A stretch of 53,881 bases of DNA, from assembly GCA_040756575.1 (NCBI GenBank), contig JBFLYP010000018.1, positions 1 to 53,881 on the forward strand, given 5' to 3'. Under the pieces are notes generated by a model, which saw only the letters and a program-made list of their open reading frames with translations, was not told the DNA's origin and did not search any database. Origin of the DNA: DTYU01 sp040756575 (GTDB lineage Bacteria > Bacillota > Desulfotomaculia > Desulfotomaculales > Ammonificaceae). Positions 23,789 to 32,276 of the stretch are shown one piece after another; positions within the stretch are counted from its first letter, which is position 1; each line of letters begins with the position of its first letter. The translations under genes and the position numbers were made by a program.

Positions 23789-23904
23789 TACCGAAACGCC
23801 AGGGGGTTAACACAGTTACGGGCTTGAACAGCCGCACGGTTCTGGATACCGCGGCTGTAAGTCCGGTAACTTAAGGAGACTTCCCACTTGGTAAAATCAA
23901 GCGG
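23789..23904 (+). ncRNA. Candidate structured leader RNA
   Basis: A nested hairpin: TTACGGGCTT (23816-23825) pairs with AAGTCCGGTAA (23859-23869, one bulge and one G-U), enclosing a perfect 8-bp stem ACAGCCGC/GCGGCTGT (23828-23835 with 23851-23858). A terminator hairpin follows at 23905. Stem plus terminator ahead of the next gene suggests a cis-regulatory leader. I could not match it to a known riboswitch class. Confidence 0.35.
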
Positions 23905-23929
23905 CGGGGGTGAAACGCCCCCGTTTTTT
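23905..23929 (+). terminator. Intrinsic terminator before the quinate-dehydrogenase-like gene
   Basis: CGGGGG, a 7-base loop TGAAACG, CCCCCG, then six T. Textbook intrinsic terminator. Position between the structured region and the downstream start fits either attenuation or the end of a small RNA. Confidence 0.75.
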
Positions 23930-24036
23930 GCAGCGAAAAAGACTTTTTCAGGCCCGCAACTAAAGAAGCATCTTCCCATATTGCAAGCCCTTGTCTTTTT
24001 TGGCGGGCTCGACTAAAATGGTAGGAAAGTTTTTTC

Positions 24037-24966
24037 GTGCGAGGGCTTGCTTTGAAAAGGGTAGTAAGCGTAAGTTTGGGGTCCTCCAAGCGCGATCATA
24101 CGGTACAGGTTGACATCCTTGGAGAAACCTTCGAGATCAGCAGGCGGGGGACCGACGGTGATTTTGAGAAGGCCCTGGAAGTGCTCCGGCAGCTTGACGG
24201 AAAGGTGGACGCGATCGGGCTTGGTGGAATTGACGTTTACCTTTACGTGAAGGAAAAGCGCTACGCGATAGCGGACGGTTTGCGGCTGATGGCGGCGGTT
24301 ACCCGGACGCCGGTGGTGGACGGGAGCGGGTTAAAAAACACTCTTGAACGGGAGGCGGTCCGATATCTGGCCCGGAAGAGGGGGTACCTGCCGCCGGGGA
24401 CAAAGGTACTGGTGGTGAGCGCGGTTGACCGGTTCGGGATGGCGGAGGCGCTGACGGAGGCCGGGTGCGACCTTGTTTTCGGGGACCTGATCTTTGCCGC
24501 CGGGATTCCCTACCCCATCCGGTCGTTAGAGGAACTGGAGGAGATCGCGGCCAAGCTCTTGCCGGAGATGGTAAAGCTTCCGATTGAGAAGCTTTATCCG
24601 ATTGGACAAAAGCAAGAGACGCGAGATGTGGAGAAAGCGCAAAAGTTTGCCCCCTATTACCGCGAGGCCCGGGTTATTGCCGGAGACTTCCACCTCATCC
24701 GCCGCTATTTGCCGGAACGGCTTTCCGGCCAGTTGGTCCTTACCAATACAACAACAAAAGACGACGTTACCCTGCTGAAAGAAACGGGAGCCGGTTGTCT
24801 TGTGACGACCACGCCTGAGTACGACGGCCGCTCTTTTGGGACGAATGTACTGGAAGCGGCCTTCGTGGCTATAATCGGTAAGCCCTGGGAGGAGATTACT
24901 CCGGAAGAGTACCTGGAGCTTTTGCGGCGGATTGATTACCGGCCGCGGATAACGCCGCTTGACTGA
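24037..24966 (+). CDS. Quinate/shikimate 5-dehydrogenase-like protein
   Basis: 309 residues (GTG 24037; TTG 24052, giving MKRVVSVSLGSS, is an equally good start). The protein contains a dinucleotide-type strand-turn in TKVLVVSAVDRFGMAEALTEAGCDLVFGD and a central AIGLGGIDVYLYV. It resembles a conserved Peptococcaceae family annotated as quinate 5-dehydrogenase, though no aroE NKT/D catalytic motif is visible, so the substrate is doubtful. It is monocistronic and preceded by a structured region with a terminator. Confidence 0.55.
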   Translation: MRGLALKRVVSVSLGSSKRDHTVQVDILGETFEISRRGTDGDFEKALEVLRQLDGKVDAIGLGGIDVYLYVKEKRYAIADGLRLMAAVTRTPVVDGSGLKNTLEREAVRYLARKRGYLPPGTKVLVVSAVDRFGMAEALTEAGCDLVFGDLIFAAGIPYPIRSLEELEEIAAKLLPEMVKLPIEKLYPIGQKQETRDVEKAQKFAPYYREARVIAGDFHLIRRYLPERLSGQLVLTNTTTKDDVTLLKETGAGCLVTTTPEYDGRSFGTNVLEAAFVAIIGKPWEEITPEEYLELLRRIDYRPRITPLD

Positions 24967-24970
24967 AGGG

Positions 24971-25018
24971 CCCGAATTCGGGGGTCAGAAGTCAGAATAC
25001 AGAAGCCAGAATATGGGG
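24971..25018 (+). repeat. Palindrome plus heptamer repeat element A
   Basis: Perfect palindrome CCCGAATTCGGG (24971-24982), then four 7-base units in phase: GTCAGAA, GTCAGAA, TACAGAA, GCCAGAA. The same architecture occurs between the tRNA genes. Confidence 0.7.
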
Positions 25019-25140
25019 AAAGGATTCGGTTAAGAACAGTAATTTTCTGTGATGTCATCTGAACGGAGAGAAGTTTTTCAGACATTTTAAATCTCCGGTG
25101 CGGCCGAGCGATCACCGGGCTAAAGCCATTTTAAACCGTT

Positions 25141-25198
25141 TAACGTTAAACTTCGAACTGTTTAACTTTGAACTTCGAACTTCGAACTGCTGAACTGT
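25141..25198 (+). repeat. Heptamer repeat array (TTCGAAC type)
   Basis: A run of degenerate 7- to 8-base units based on TTCGAAC (CTTCGAACTG, TTTGAAC, TTCGAAC, TTCGAAC, TGCTGAAC), ending just before the ribosome site of the SCP2 gene. TTCGAA is itself a palindrome. Confidence 0.6.
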
Positions 25199-25213
25199 TT
25201 ACCGGAGGTGGCC

Positions 25214-25567
25214 ATGGCGACAGCGGAAGAGCTTTTGGCAAGCCTTGAGGCTTTTTGTGAGGCATATAACAGGAACAGGCGGCTAAAGGAAATGAACCGG
25301 GACTGGGACCGTATTGTTTCGGTTGAGGCTCCGGACATCAGCACCGGTTTTACGTTAACCCTGCAAAACGGTGAGCTATCACTAAAAAAGGGCAGACCCG
25401 AGCATTCAGACCTGCGGGTAGAAGGTCCGAGCGATCTGCTGACTGATCTTTTCTACGGCGACATCACCCCAACCGAGCCTTACCTCAAAGGAACCCTCAA
25501 GGTTTTCGGAACCGAGGACGACGTGATACGCCTGGACTTCATCTCGCTGATGATCTGGGGTGAGTAA
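25214..25567 (+). CDS. SCP2 sterol-binding-domain protein
   Basis: 117 residues from ATG 25214 with GGAGG at 25203-25207. The SCP2 fold shows in ISTGFTLTLQNGELSLKKG followed by HSDLRVEGPSDLLTDLFYGDITPTEPYLKGTLKVFG, the latter matching the family segment where a hydrophobic pocket is formed. Bacterial SCP2 proteins bind lipids or acyl chains. The gene is 6 bases before the permease gene, so they are probably cotranscribed. The ligand is unknown. Confidence 0.7.
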   Translation: MATAEELLASLEAFCEAYNRNRRLKEMNRDWDRIVSVEAPDISTGFTLTLQNGELSLKKGRPEHSDLRVEGPSDLLTDLFYGDITPTEPYLKGTLKVFGTEDDVIRLDFISLMIWGE

Positions 25568-25573
25568 ACGGTC

Positions 25574-26920
25574 GTGGCGCTGAAACGGGTTTTAACTCTC
25601 CGGACTGTAGTGGCGACGAGCGCCGGGTTGACGCTGGCGAGTTCTTGTTTCGTCGCTGCGGTCCAGGTTGCGCATTACGTGGCCGGCGATTCGGCGTGGT
25701 TGGCCGTCCTGGTGGGCGGGGCGCTGTGCCTGTTAAGCGCCGCCTGTTTCGCAGAACTCAACGGGATGTATCCATCGGCGGCCGGGCTGAGGCTTTACCT
25801 CACGCGGGCCTTCAACGAACGAACGGCGCTGATTGTTTCACTGTTATACATGGCGGTGGTTACCGGGGTAATCGGGACGGAGAGTTTTGTGCTCTCCCAC
25901 GCCTTGACTCGCGCCATCCCGCAAGTTCCTCCAATTGCTTGGATTTTAGGCCTTTTTGTCCTTGCTACGGCTTTAAACATCCGCGGGGTAAAAATCGCCG
26001 GTAATTTCCAGGACGTAATCACTTACGGCCTGGTGGTGTCACTACTGTTGCTTGGCATCGCATCCTTTGCCCGCTTCGGCTTTGACCTTACGACGCCGTT
26101 TTTCCCCGGATCGGCCGAGGGTTTCATCAACGCGGTGGCGGTGGGGGTCTTCCTCTACGTTGGGTTCGAGTGGGCAACCCCGCTGGCGGAGGAGGTCACG
26201 CACATCAGGCTCATTTCCCGCGGTATGCTGGTGGCCGTCGGTATCCTAAGCGTGACTTACGCCGTTTTTACAGTAGGGATGAGCCACGCGGTGCCCAAGG
26301 CAGTGCTGGACGCTTCACCCGCACCGCAGATGGAGTTCGGCGCCCGGGTGTTCGGTGTGCCCGGAATATACTTGATGCTTGCCATCAGCCTCGCTGCTTC
26401 GGTTACGACTTTTAACGCGGGTCTGTTGAGTGTTTCCCGCTTCATCTATGCATCCGCCCGCGAGGCGGTGCTGCCCCATTTTTTCAGCCGGTTGAGTTCC
26501 CGGTACTTCACCCCGTACGTCGCCATAATTACAGTCTTTCTTTTCGGCGTGGCCGTCACACTGGCCATCCTTCTTACCGGGTGGTATAAGGTGCTGGTGA
26601 TGATGGCCGCTACGATGGAGGCGGTTGTTTACTCGCTGGTCGGCGCGGCCGTGTTTGTTTTGCGGTACCGGCAGCCGGAGGCGGACCGGCCTTACCGGGC
26701 CGGCAGGGGACAGGTGATCCCGGTATTAACGGCGGTAGTGTTTGCAGGACTGGCCGTGGCCGTTCTGGCGGAAAGCCGGGGCGCGGCGATCGGGCTTGGC
26801 TCCGGTCTGTTATTAGCGGCCGTTTACGTCTATTGCGTCGTGCCGCACCTCAGGCGCCGCCAGGAAGCCCGGCGGCGGAAGAGAAGGGTCGCTGTTAGTC
26901 CCCGGTTAAAGGCCGAGTAA
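25574..26920 (+). CDS. APC-superfamily amino acid permease
   Basis: 448 residues with about twelve hydrophobic segments and the APC signature at the N-terminus (TLASSCFVAAVQVAHYVAGDSAWLAVLVGGALC). Helix 6-8 features are present: FLYVGFEWATPLAEEV and ASVTTFNAGLLSVSRFIYASARE. The C-terminus is a basic cytoplasmic tail (RRRQEARRRKRRVAV). Proton-coupled uptake of an amino acid or polyamine is likely, but the substrate cannot be read from sequence. GTG start after the SCP2 gene. Confidence 0.8.
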   Translation: MALKRVLTLRTVVATSAGLTLASSCFVAAVQVAHYVAGDSAWLAVLVGGALCLLSAACFAELNGMYPSAAGLRLYLTRAFNERTALIVSLLYMAVVTGVIGTESFVLSHALTRAIPQVPPIAWILGLFVLATALNIRGVKIAGNFQDVITYGLVVSLLLLGIASFARFGFDLTTPFFPGSAEGFINAVAVGVFLYVGFEWATPLAEEVTHIRLISRGMLVAVGILSVTYAVFTVGMSHAVPKAVLDASPAPQMEFGARVFGVPGIYLMLAISLAASVTTFNAGLLSVSRFIYASAREAVLPHFFSRLSSRYFTPYVAIITVFLFGVAVTLAILLTGWYKVLVMMAATMEAVVYSLVGAAVFVLRYRQPEADRPYRAGRGQVIPVLTAVVFAGLAVAVLAESRGAAIGLGSGLLLAAVYVYCVVPHLRRRQEARRRKRRVAVSPRLKAE

Positions 26921-27643
26921 GCGGTACATGTCGTCATCAACGGCATCGTCACGGGATAAATTGTGAGCTTTCCGGAAGCGCTGGACGGCGGCACGGGTGC
27001 CATCCCCGAAATCACCATCGATCGGTCCATCGTAAAAACCCTGGCGCTTCAGCACCCGCTGCACCTCGATAACGTCGGCGCCGCAATCCCCGTGCCGCAT
27101 CACGCGGGGTCCCCTCAAAAAATTGCCTACGATAATTACCGGTGTACCGGCCCGGACCAGGGGGTAAAGCGTCTCTACATGCCGGTTGAACATCCTGATA
27201 CAGCCGGCGCTCTCGTAACCACCGATGGAGTACGGTTTGTTGGTCCCGTGGATTCCGTATATTCCCCATGGCACAGTCAGGCCCAGCCACCGGGTGCCGA
27301 AACCATCGCCCCAGTTCATTGCCTTTCGCTTGATCCGCCAGTTTCCAACCGGAGTCGGCGTTTCGGGCTTCCCGACCGCTACCGGAAACGTATGGAGAAG
27401 CCGGGTCCCCTCAAACAGCATCAGCCTGCGGCGTTTGATGTCAATGATAATAGTCATCTGCTCGGCTGTACACTGACCCGTAATAATAGGAATCCAATAA
27501 ACGGTTAAGGAACGGATGAAAGAGTATAGCCCGGCGGGTTTGCTTTCTGAGACGGTTTCCAAGGTGAGGGGCATTTCTGGATCCGCCCATACCGGGGACG
27601 GGATAAGAAGCAGTACAACAAAAGCAAGTAATATTACGGGCAT
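26906..27643 (-). CDS. YkuD L,D-transpeptidase with C-terminal peptidoglycan-binding domain
   Basis: 245 residues. An N-terminal signal peptide (VILLAFVVLLLIPSPVWA) precedes a YkuD domain: IIIDIKRRRLMLFEGTRLLHTFPVAVGK, TPVGNWRIK, then the catalytic HGTNKPYSIG...SAGCIRM containing the conserved His and Cys. The C-terminal PG_binding_1 domain is GDCGADVIEVQRVLKRQGFYDGPIDGDFG. Such enzymes crosslink or remodel peptidoglycan; in Clostridia they can act on cell or spore walls. It is convergent with the APC permease, overlapping its end by 15 bases. Confidence 0.88.
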   Translation of the reverse strand: MPVILLAFVVLLLIPSPVWADPEMPLTLETVSESKPAGLYSFIRSLTVYWIPIITGQCTAEQMTIIIDIKRRRLMLFEGTRLLHTFPVAVGKPETPTPVGNWRIKRKAMNWGDGFGTRWLGLTVPWGIYGIHGTNKPYSIGGYESAGCIRMFNRHVETLYPLVRAGTPVIIVGNFLRGPRVMRHGDCGADVIEVQRVLKRQGFYDGPIDGDFGDGTRAAVQRFRKAHNLSRDDAVDDDMYRLLGL

Positions 27644-27933
27644 GTTCGCCTCCCTATCGTCTTAATCGCCAAGAGTACCGGGAATTTTAACGAGGTTTAA
27701 ACGGGTGCCTAATGCCAAGTAACAGAAATCCTTCTTCGTAGTTTGTTACGAGCCGGGGGACCATTATGCTCTTTAAAGGTACGTGCCACTAATTTCCTGT
27801 TTTTGATCTGGGCTACGTCTTTTGGACAATAAATGATGTCAAAATTGGAATTTGTCAAGCTTTTTGAAAGGGTTTTGGCGAAAGATGACGAATTAAGGTA
27901 AGTGTTCCAATCCCTTTTTCGGGAGGCTAAATT

Positions 27934-29475
27934 ATGTTTTCGGCAAACAGACTGCTTGTTATGGGAATATCATTGTACTTTTTAATTCTTTCGTTGGCTT
28001 TTAGTCCCGCAGAATCCCGAGCGGAAACCGTAGTGGTAAACCGTCCGTCGGTGAACCTGCGCGGGGGGCCGGGAACGGGCTATGCGCTAATGGGACAGGT
28101 TTCGCAGGGGACGAGGCTTACGGTGGTGGGGAAATCCGGCAAATGGTACCAGGTGCGGCTTAGCAGCGGCAGGGTGGTATGGATAGCGGGGTGGCTGGTC
28201 CAGGCGGTTACCGGGTCTCAAGGAACGCCGAGCCGCTCTGAAGAAACTCCTGCGGCCGTAGTGGTAAACCGTCCGTCGGTGAACCTGCGCGGGGGGCCGG
28301 GAACGGGCTATGCGCTAATGGGACAGGTTTCGCAGGGGACGAGGCTTACGGTGGTGGGGAAATCCGGCAAATGGTACCAGGTGCGGCTTAGCAGCGGCAG
28401 GGTGGTATGGATAGCGGGGTGGCTGGTCCAGGCGGCCGCCGCTGCGCCTGCGGAGGCACCTGCGGATTCCGGTTCCGGAAACCCTGCACCACAGGACACT
28501 TTGCCGGTAACCACCGAGCCGGTCTCACCATCCGGCCCGGAACAAACACCGGTGAGTCGCGGTGAATCCGGTGAATTAATAAGCGTGGATGTTAAAAAAG
28601 ACAATGGTGTCACGGAGATGACTTTCGGCTTTGCTCGTGCGGTAGACACCAGCGTTTACCTTTCACCTGAACAAACATATTTATATATTGATATTACCGG
28701 GCTACCAACCGGGGAGCTCCCGGCAGAACAGAGTATTGATTCTGCGGTTGTTTCACAGGTATATTCGGAGTGGCTCGAAAATACCTCAACAGCCCGAATC
28801 GTACTCGGGTTAAAGGCTGCCGAAGGCCTTAACTGGCAGGAGTTCACTTCCGCTGACAAGACACTGCTCAGGTTACGGATGGCGTTCGGACCGCTTTACG
28901 AGGTTACCGGGAAGATTATCGTTCTTGACCCCGGCCATGGCGGTTCAGATACCGGGGCTATCGGTCCGACAGGCTTATTAGAGAAGGATTTTAATTTGGA
29001 CGTGGCCCGGTATGCGGCTGAGGAGTTAAGGCGCCGTGGCGCTCAAGTGTTTCTGACCCGCGAAGAAGACAAATACGTCGACCTTTATGCCCGGACAGCC
29101 AAGGCTAAGGAATGGGGAGCTACAGTATTTGTTTCAATCCACGGTAATGCATCGGGCAATCCCCGGGAGGCTCAAGACAAAGCGGGCACCAGCACCTGGT
29201 ACACCACGACGAACACCCCGAACCAAATTCATAACAGCAGGCTTTTGTCTCAGTGCCTGCAGAAATCTCTGGTGGAAAACATTGGCAGGAAGGATTTGGG
29301 GCTTTATACGGCGAACTTTGCGGTGTTAAGAACAGCAGCAATGCCTGCTGCTTTGATTGAGGCCGCTTTTGTTTCCAACCCGGAAGAAGAAGGTTTAATG
29401 TTTACCGACTGGTTCCGGCAGGCAACGGCCAGGGGTATAGTTGAGGGATTAGAAAGATATTTTAAGCAAGCTTAA
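27934..29475 (+). CDS. N-acetylmuramoyl-L-alanine amidase with two SH3 domains and AMIN
   Basis: 513 residues. Signal peptide; SH3b domain 1 (about 32-90); SH3b domain 2 (about 108-166), identical in sequence; a Pro/Glu linker; AMIN domain (about 210-310: MTFGFARAVDTSVYLSPEQTYLYIDITG); and a C-terminal Amidase_3 zinc domain with VLDPGHGGSDTGAIGP, the later E-x in LLEKDF, SIHGNAS and IEAAFVSNPEEE. It cleaves the amide bond between muramic acid and the stem peptide. Monocistronic or first of two with the kinase. The exact SH3 duplication is recent. Confidence 0.9.
   Translation: MFSANRLLVMGISLYFLILSLAFSPAESRAETVVVNRPSVNLRGGPGTGYALMGQVSQGTRLTVVGKSGKWYQVRLSSGRVVWIAGWLVQAVTGSQGTPSRSEETPAAVVVNRPSVNLRGGPGTGYALMGQVSQGTRLTVVGKSGKWYQVRLSSGRVVWIAGWLVQAAAAAPAEAPADSGSGNPAPQDTLPVTTEPVSPSGPEQTPVSRGESGELISVDVKKDNGVTEMTFGFARAVDTSVYLSPEQTYLYIDITGLPTGELPAEQSIDSAVVSQVYSEWLENTSTARIVLGLKAAEGLNWQEFTSADKTLLRLRMAFGPLYEVTGKIIVLDPGHGGSDTGAIGPTGLLEKDFNLDVARYAAEELRRRGAQVFLTREEDKYVDLYARTAKAKEWGATVFVSIHGNASGNPREAQDKAGTSTWYTTTNTPNQIHNSRLLSQCLQKSLVENIGRKDLGLYTANFAVLRTAAMPAALIEAAFVSNPEEEGLMFTDWFRQATARGIVEGLERYFKQA
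28028..28207 (+). repeat. Exact 180-bp duplication, copy 1 (SH3 domain)
   Basis: Identical at every base to 28256-28435, offset 228 bases (76 codons). It encodes VVVNRPSVNLRGGPGTGYAL to the SH3 end. The absence of any synonymous difference indicates a very recent duplication or gene conversion. Confidence 0.92.
28256..28435 (+). repeat. Exact 180-bp duplication, copy 2 (SH3 domain)
   Basis: Second identical copy; see 28028-28207. Separated from the first by a 48-base linker coding for a Ser/Thr/Glu-rich spacer. Confidence 0.92.
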
Positions 29476-29497
29476 GTTTACAGGAGGAAAAACGTAT

Positions 29498-31294
29498 TTG
29501 CCCCGAGAACTTTTGGTGCTTTCGGATGGGTACGAACCATGGATTGACTTGTTAAAAGCGAAATTTCCGGTTCTAACCGTTGGTGGGGCGGAGTTGTCGA
29601 GGGCGCTTCAGGACAGGGAGTTTGCTGTCATTGTTTTAAGTAAAAAACGGGCGCAGGATGACGACTGGGCATTATGTAAAGATCTCAGGTCGAAAACGCG
29701 GGCGCTAATCGCGGTGGTCCAGCAAAACCCACTTGAGCCTCCGGTCAGGATGGCGTGGGTAGACGACATGCTTGACTATGCGGCTAAAGAGGACTTTATC
29801 CTCAGGATTAACAACCTGCTCAGGATCGCCGAAGCTAACTCCTGTTACTTCAACCGGAAAAAAGACAGCGGCGAAGAGAAAGACGGAATATGGGCCCGGT
29901 TTTTCGGCACTAACGGTTTTATGCCTCCGTTCATGGTGACCGGATCAACCGCGCTCGATCCAGCGGTAACACGCAACTTCGTGAGGCTTTTGACGAGCCT
30001 TTTGAATACTACCGCAACCTTTGTTCCGGTAAGCCCGTCCCCGCCTTGGCTTGCCGAGGACCCGGCGTTGACTCCTGTTGAATATATCGGTATGCCTTAT
30101 TGCCGTACGGCCGGTGAATCGCCGGTGCGCATTGGAGGGGTGTCTCCCTGCCGGTATGCGCGGTGGCTGGCGAGCGTACGGTCGGTGATTGAGCGTAGGG
30201 CGGTCTTGCTCCCCTGTCCCGGGGGCCTGTTTCTCTACGCGTGTCCGGTTTGTTTGGAGTTTTACCACGTTCTGTACCCCTTAGGGGTACTCGTTGCCGG
30301 AGTGGGAGATGTTCCCCTGGGCGGGGAGCTGGTAAGGATAGGTCAGCGGCTGAAAATCAGCGTACCGTTACTTAGGGAGCGCGCCGGAATCGCGCGGGCC
30401 ATGATGCGAAGGAGCGAGAGGGTTGCCGCGTACCAGTTAATAGAGTCTGCTGCCGACTATCTCGCCCGGGAAGTCTCTTACAGGTATAATACCGCTTTCC
30501 AGGAGTATTGCCGAGCGGGGGTTTTCCAACAGCTTGAAAGAACGTCAGTCAACCATGAGTACGTACCCGCGGCGCTCGAAAAAGCGGAAAAACTTGCGGC
30601 TATGGGAAAGTTGGCCACGGGCCTCATTCACGAAATCCGGAACCCGCTGACCTCAGTGCGGGGGTTTATCCAACTGTTGGCCGAGAAAAAACCGGCGGGA
30701 GATCGGGAACGTGAATACTTAGACGTGGTTTTGTCGGAAGTAGACCGCGTTAACGAAATCATTAGAAGTTTTCTTTTTCTCGCCCGTTCAGGGGAGTTTC
30801 GCCCGGTGAAAATAGATCTTGACCGCATAATTAGGGACATTTTGCTGGTCGTGGAAAACCAGGCTGCATTGAAAGGAATCGAGATTCTTCATAAACATGA
30901 GCCCGGCACCCCGGAGATTCAGGCCGACCCTGAGCAAATAAAACAGGTGTTGCTCAATCTTATCCAAAACGCCTTTCAAGCCATGCCTTTTGGGGGAAAG
31001 CTTACCGTTGCTCTTTATCCGGAGTCTGCCGGAGACCAGGTTATCCTAGAGGTGGCAGACACCGGGGTGGGTATCCCGCCGGAGCATTTCTCACGTCTCG
31101 GGGAGGCCTTTTTCACCACAAAGGAAGACGGCACGGGGTTGGGGTTAGCGATCAGTTACCGCATCATTGAGGATCACCGGGGAAGGATTACAGTGCATAG
31201 CGAAGAAGGAAAGGGCACGCGTTTCTTAATCAAGCTCCCGGTGACATTGGAAAACGGAGATTTAAGCGCAGATAATCCGATGCAGCAACATTGA
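29498..31294 (+). CDS. Sensor histidine kinase (ZraS/KinB-like catalytic part)
   Basis: 598 residues from TTG 29498, behind AGGAGGAAAA. The first 350 residues are soluble and unrecognised; the start resembles a receiver-like fold (VIVLSKKRAQDDDW). The kinase core has the H box LATGLIHEIRNPLTSVRGFI, the N box LLNLIQNAFQAMP, and ATP-lid boxes VADTGVGIPPEHFSRLGEAFFTTK and GTGLGLAISY. No transmembrane segment, so it is probably a cytosolic sensor. Kinases with this H box and no adjacent regulator are often sporulation-type phosphorelay kinases in Clostridia, but this is not shown here. Confidence 0.82.
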   Translation: MPRELLVLSDGYEPWIDLLKAKFPVLTVGGAELSRALQDREFAVIVLSKKRAQDDDWALCKDLRSKTRALIAVVQQNPLEPPVRMAWVDDMLDYAAKEDFILRINNLLRIAEANSCYFNRKKDSGEEKDGIWARFFGTNGFMPPFMVTGSTALDPAVTRNFVRLLTSLLNTTATFVPVSPSPPWLAEDPALTPVEYIGMPYCRTAGESPVRIGGVSPCRYARWLASVRSVIERRAVLLPCPGGLFLYACPVCLEFYHVLYPLGVLVAGVGDVPLGGELVRIGQRLKISVPLLRERAGIARAMMRRSERVAAYQLIESAADYLAREVSYRYNTAFQEYCRAGVFQQLERTSVNHEYVPAALEKAEKLAAMGKLATGLIHEIRNPLTSVRGFIQLLAEKKPAGDREREYLDVVLSEVDRVNEIIRSFLFLARSGEFRPVKIDLDRIIRDILLVVENQAALKGIEILHKHEPGTPEIQADPEQIKQVLLNLIQNAFQAMPFGGKLTVALYPESAGDQVILEVADTGVGIPPEHFSRLGEAFFTTKEDGTGLGLAISYRIIEDHRGRITVHSEEGKGTRFLIKLPVTLENGDLSADNPMQQH

Positions 31295-31430
31295 GAGCCA
31301 CTTGGAGCAACTTGGATTCCTGCGTATCCCTCGGTATTATTTATTGTGAAATGACTAAAATTCAATATAGAGGGTACCGGGGTCTTTTATTTTAGGGTAT
31401 GATTTGAAATAGACTTTGGGGGTTGGGTAA

Positions 31431-32276
31431 ATGGGTGACCGGCGTCCTGTTGGGCTCTTTGATTCAGGGATAGGGGGTATTACCGTTTTTGAACAGGTGA
31501 AACGCGTATTGCCTCATGAATCGGTAATATACTTTGGGGACAATGCAAACGTACCGTATGGAGGCCGTCCGGTAAGTGAGTTGGTGGCGCTGGGAGACCG
31601 GATTATCCGGTTTCTTTTAAGTAAAAAGGTTAAGATAGTTATTTTTGCCTGTAACACCAGTTCTTCTGTATCCATCGGTGTTTTACGGGAACGGCACCCG
31701 GTGCCGATGGTCGGGCTGGTCGAGCCCGGGGCGCGAATGGCGGTTGCAGCCACACGGAACCGTAAGGTTGGGCTTATGGCAACCGAAGTTACAGTAGAGA
31801 GCGGGTCATACCCGAAAGCTATAGCCGTGATGGCTCCGGAAGTAAGGGTATTCAGCCAGGCGGCACCGGCTCTTGTGCCCCTTGCAGAAGCGGGTAAGGT
31901 TGATACTCCTGAAGCGGAAGAGGCGCTCAACCTGTACCTGGGACCTTTAAAGGAAGCTGGTATTGATACGCTTATTTTAGGGTGTACACACTATCCTCTT
32001 TTCAGCCCGTTGATTTCCAGGATTCTCGGGCCGGAAGTGGTGCTTGTCGACCCGGCTGAGGCCACTGTTGTGGAAGCCCGGAGGGAACTTGCAAACCGGG
32101 GGATCCTTGCTAATCAGGGTGAAGCCACATATGAGTTTTACGTGAGCGGCAGTACAGAGGAATTCAACCGCTTGGCCGAACGCTTTTCTTCCTGGCGGTT
32201 ACCACCGGCAAAAAAAGTAAAAGAATCTGGCGCCGTGCCCCCGGGCATGGCCTACACTGGTGATTTGTACGGATGA
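31431..32276 (+). CDS. murI: Glutamate racemase
   Basis: 281 residues with all MurI hallmarks: RPVGLFDSGIGGITVFEQV, YFGDNANVPYGGRP, FACNTSSSVSIGVLRE with the first catalytic Cys, GLVEPG, and ILGCTHYPLFSP with the second Cys. It supplies D-glutamate for peptidoglycan. Length is slightly above usual (about 265) owing to a C-terminal tail. ATG start. It overlaps the next gene by 4 bases (ATGA). Confidence 0.93.
   Translation: MGDRRPVGLFDSGIGGITVFEQVKRVLPHESVIYFGDNANVPYGGRPVSELVALGDRIIRFLLSKKVKIVIFACNTSSSVSIGVLRERHPVPMVGLVEPGARMAVAATRNRKVGLMATEVTVESGSYPKAIAVMAPEVRVFSQAAPALVPLAEAGKVDTPEAEEALNLYLGPLKEAGIDTLILGCTHYPLFSPLISRILGPEVVLVDPAEATVVEARRELANRGILANQGEATYEFYVSGSTEEFNRLAERFSSWRLPPAKKVKESGAVPPGMAYTGDLYG

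Noticed and set aside
23816..23869. Group II intron fragment (CGGTTCTG motif)
   Set aside because: A single short motif match without domain V or the other landmarks.
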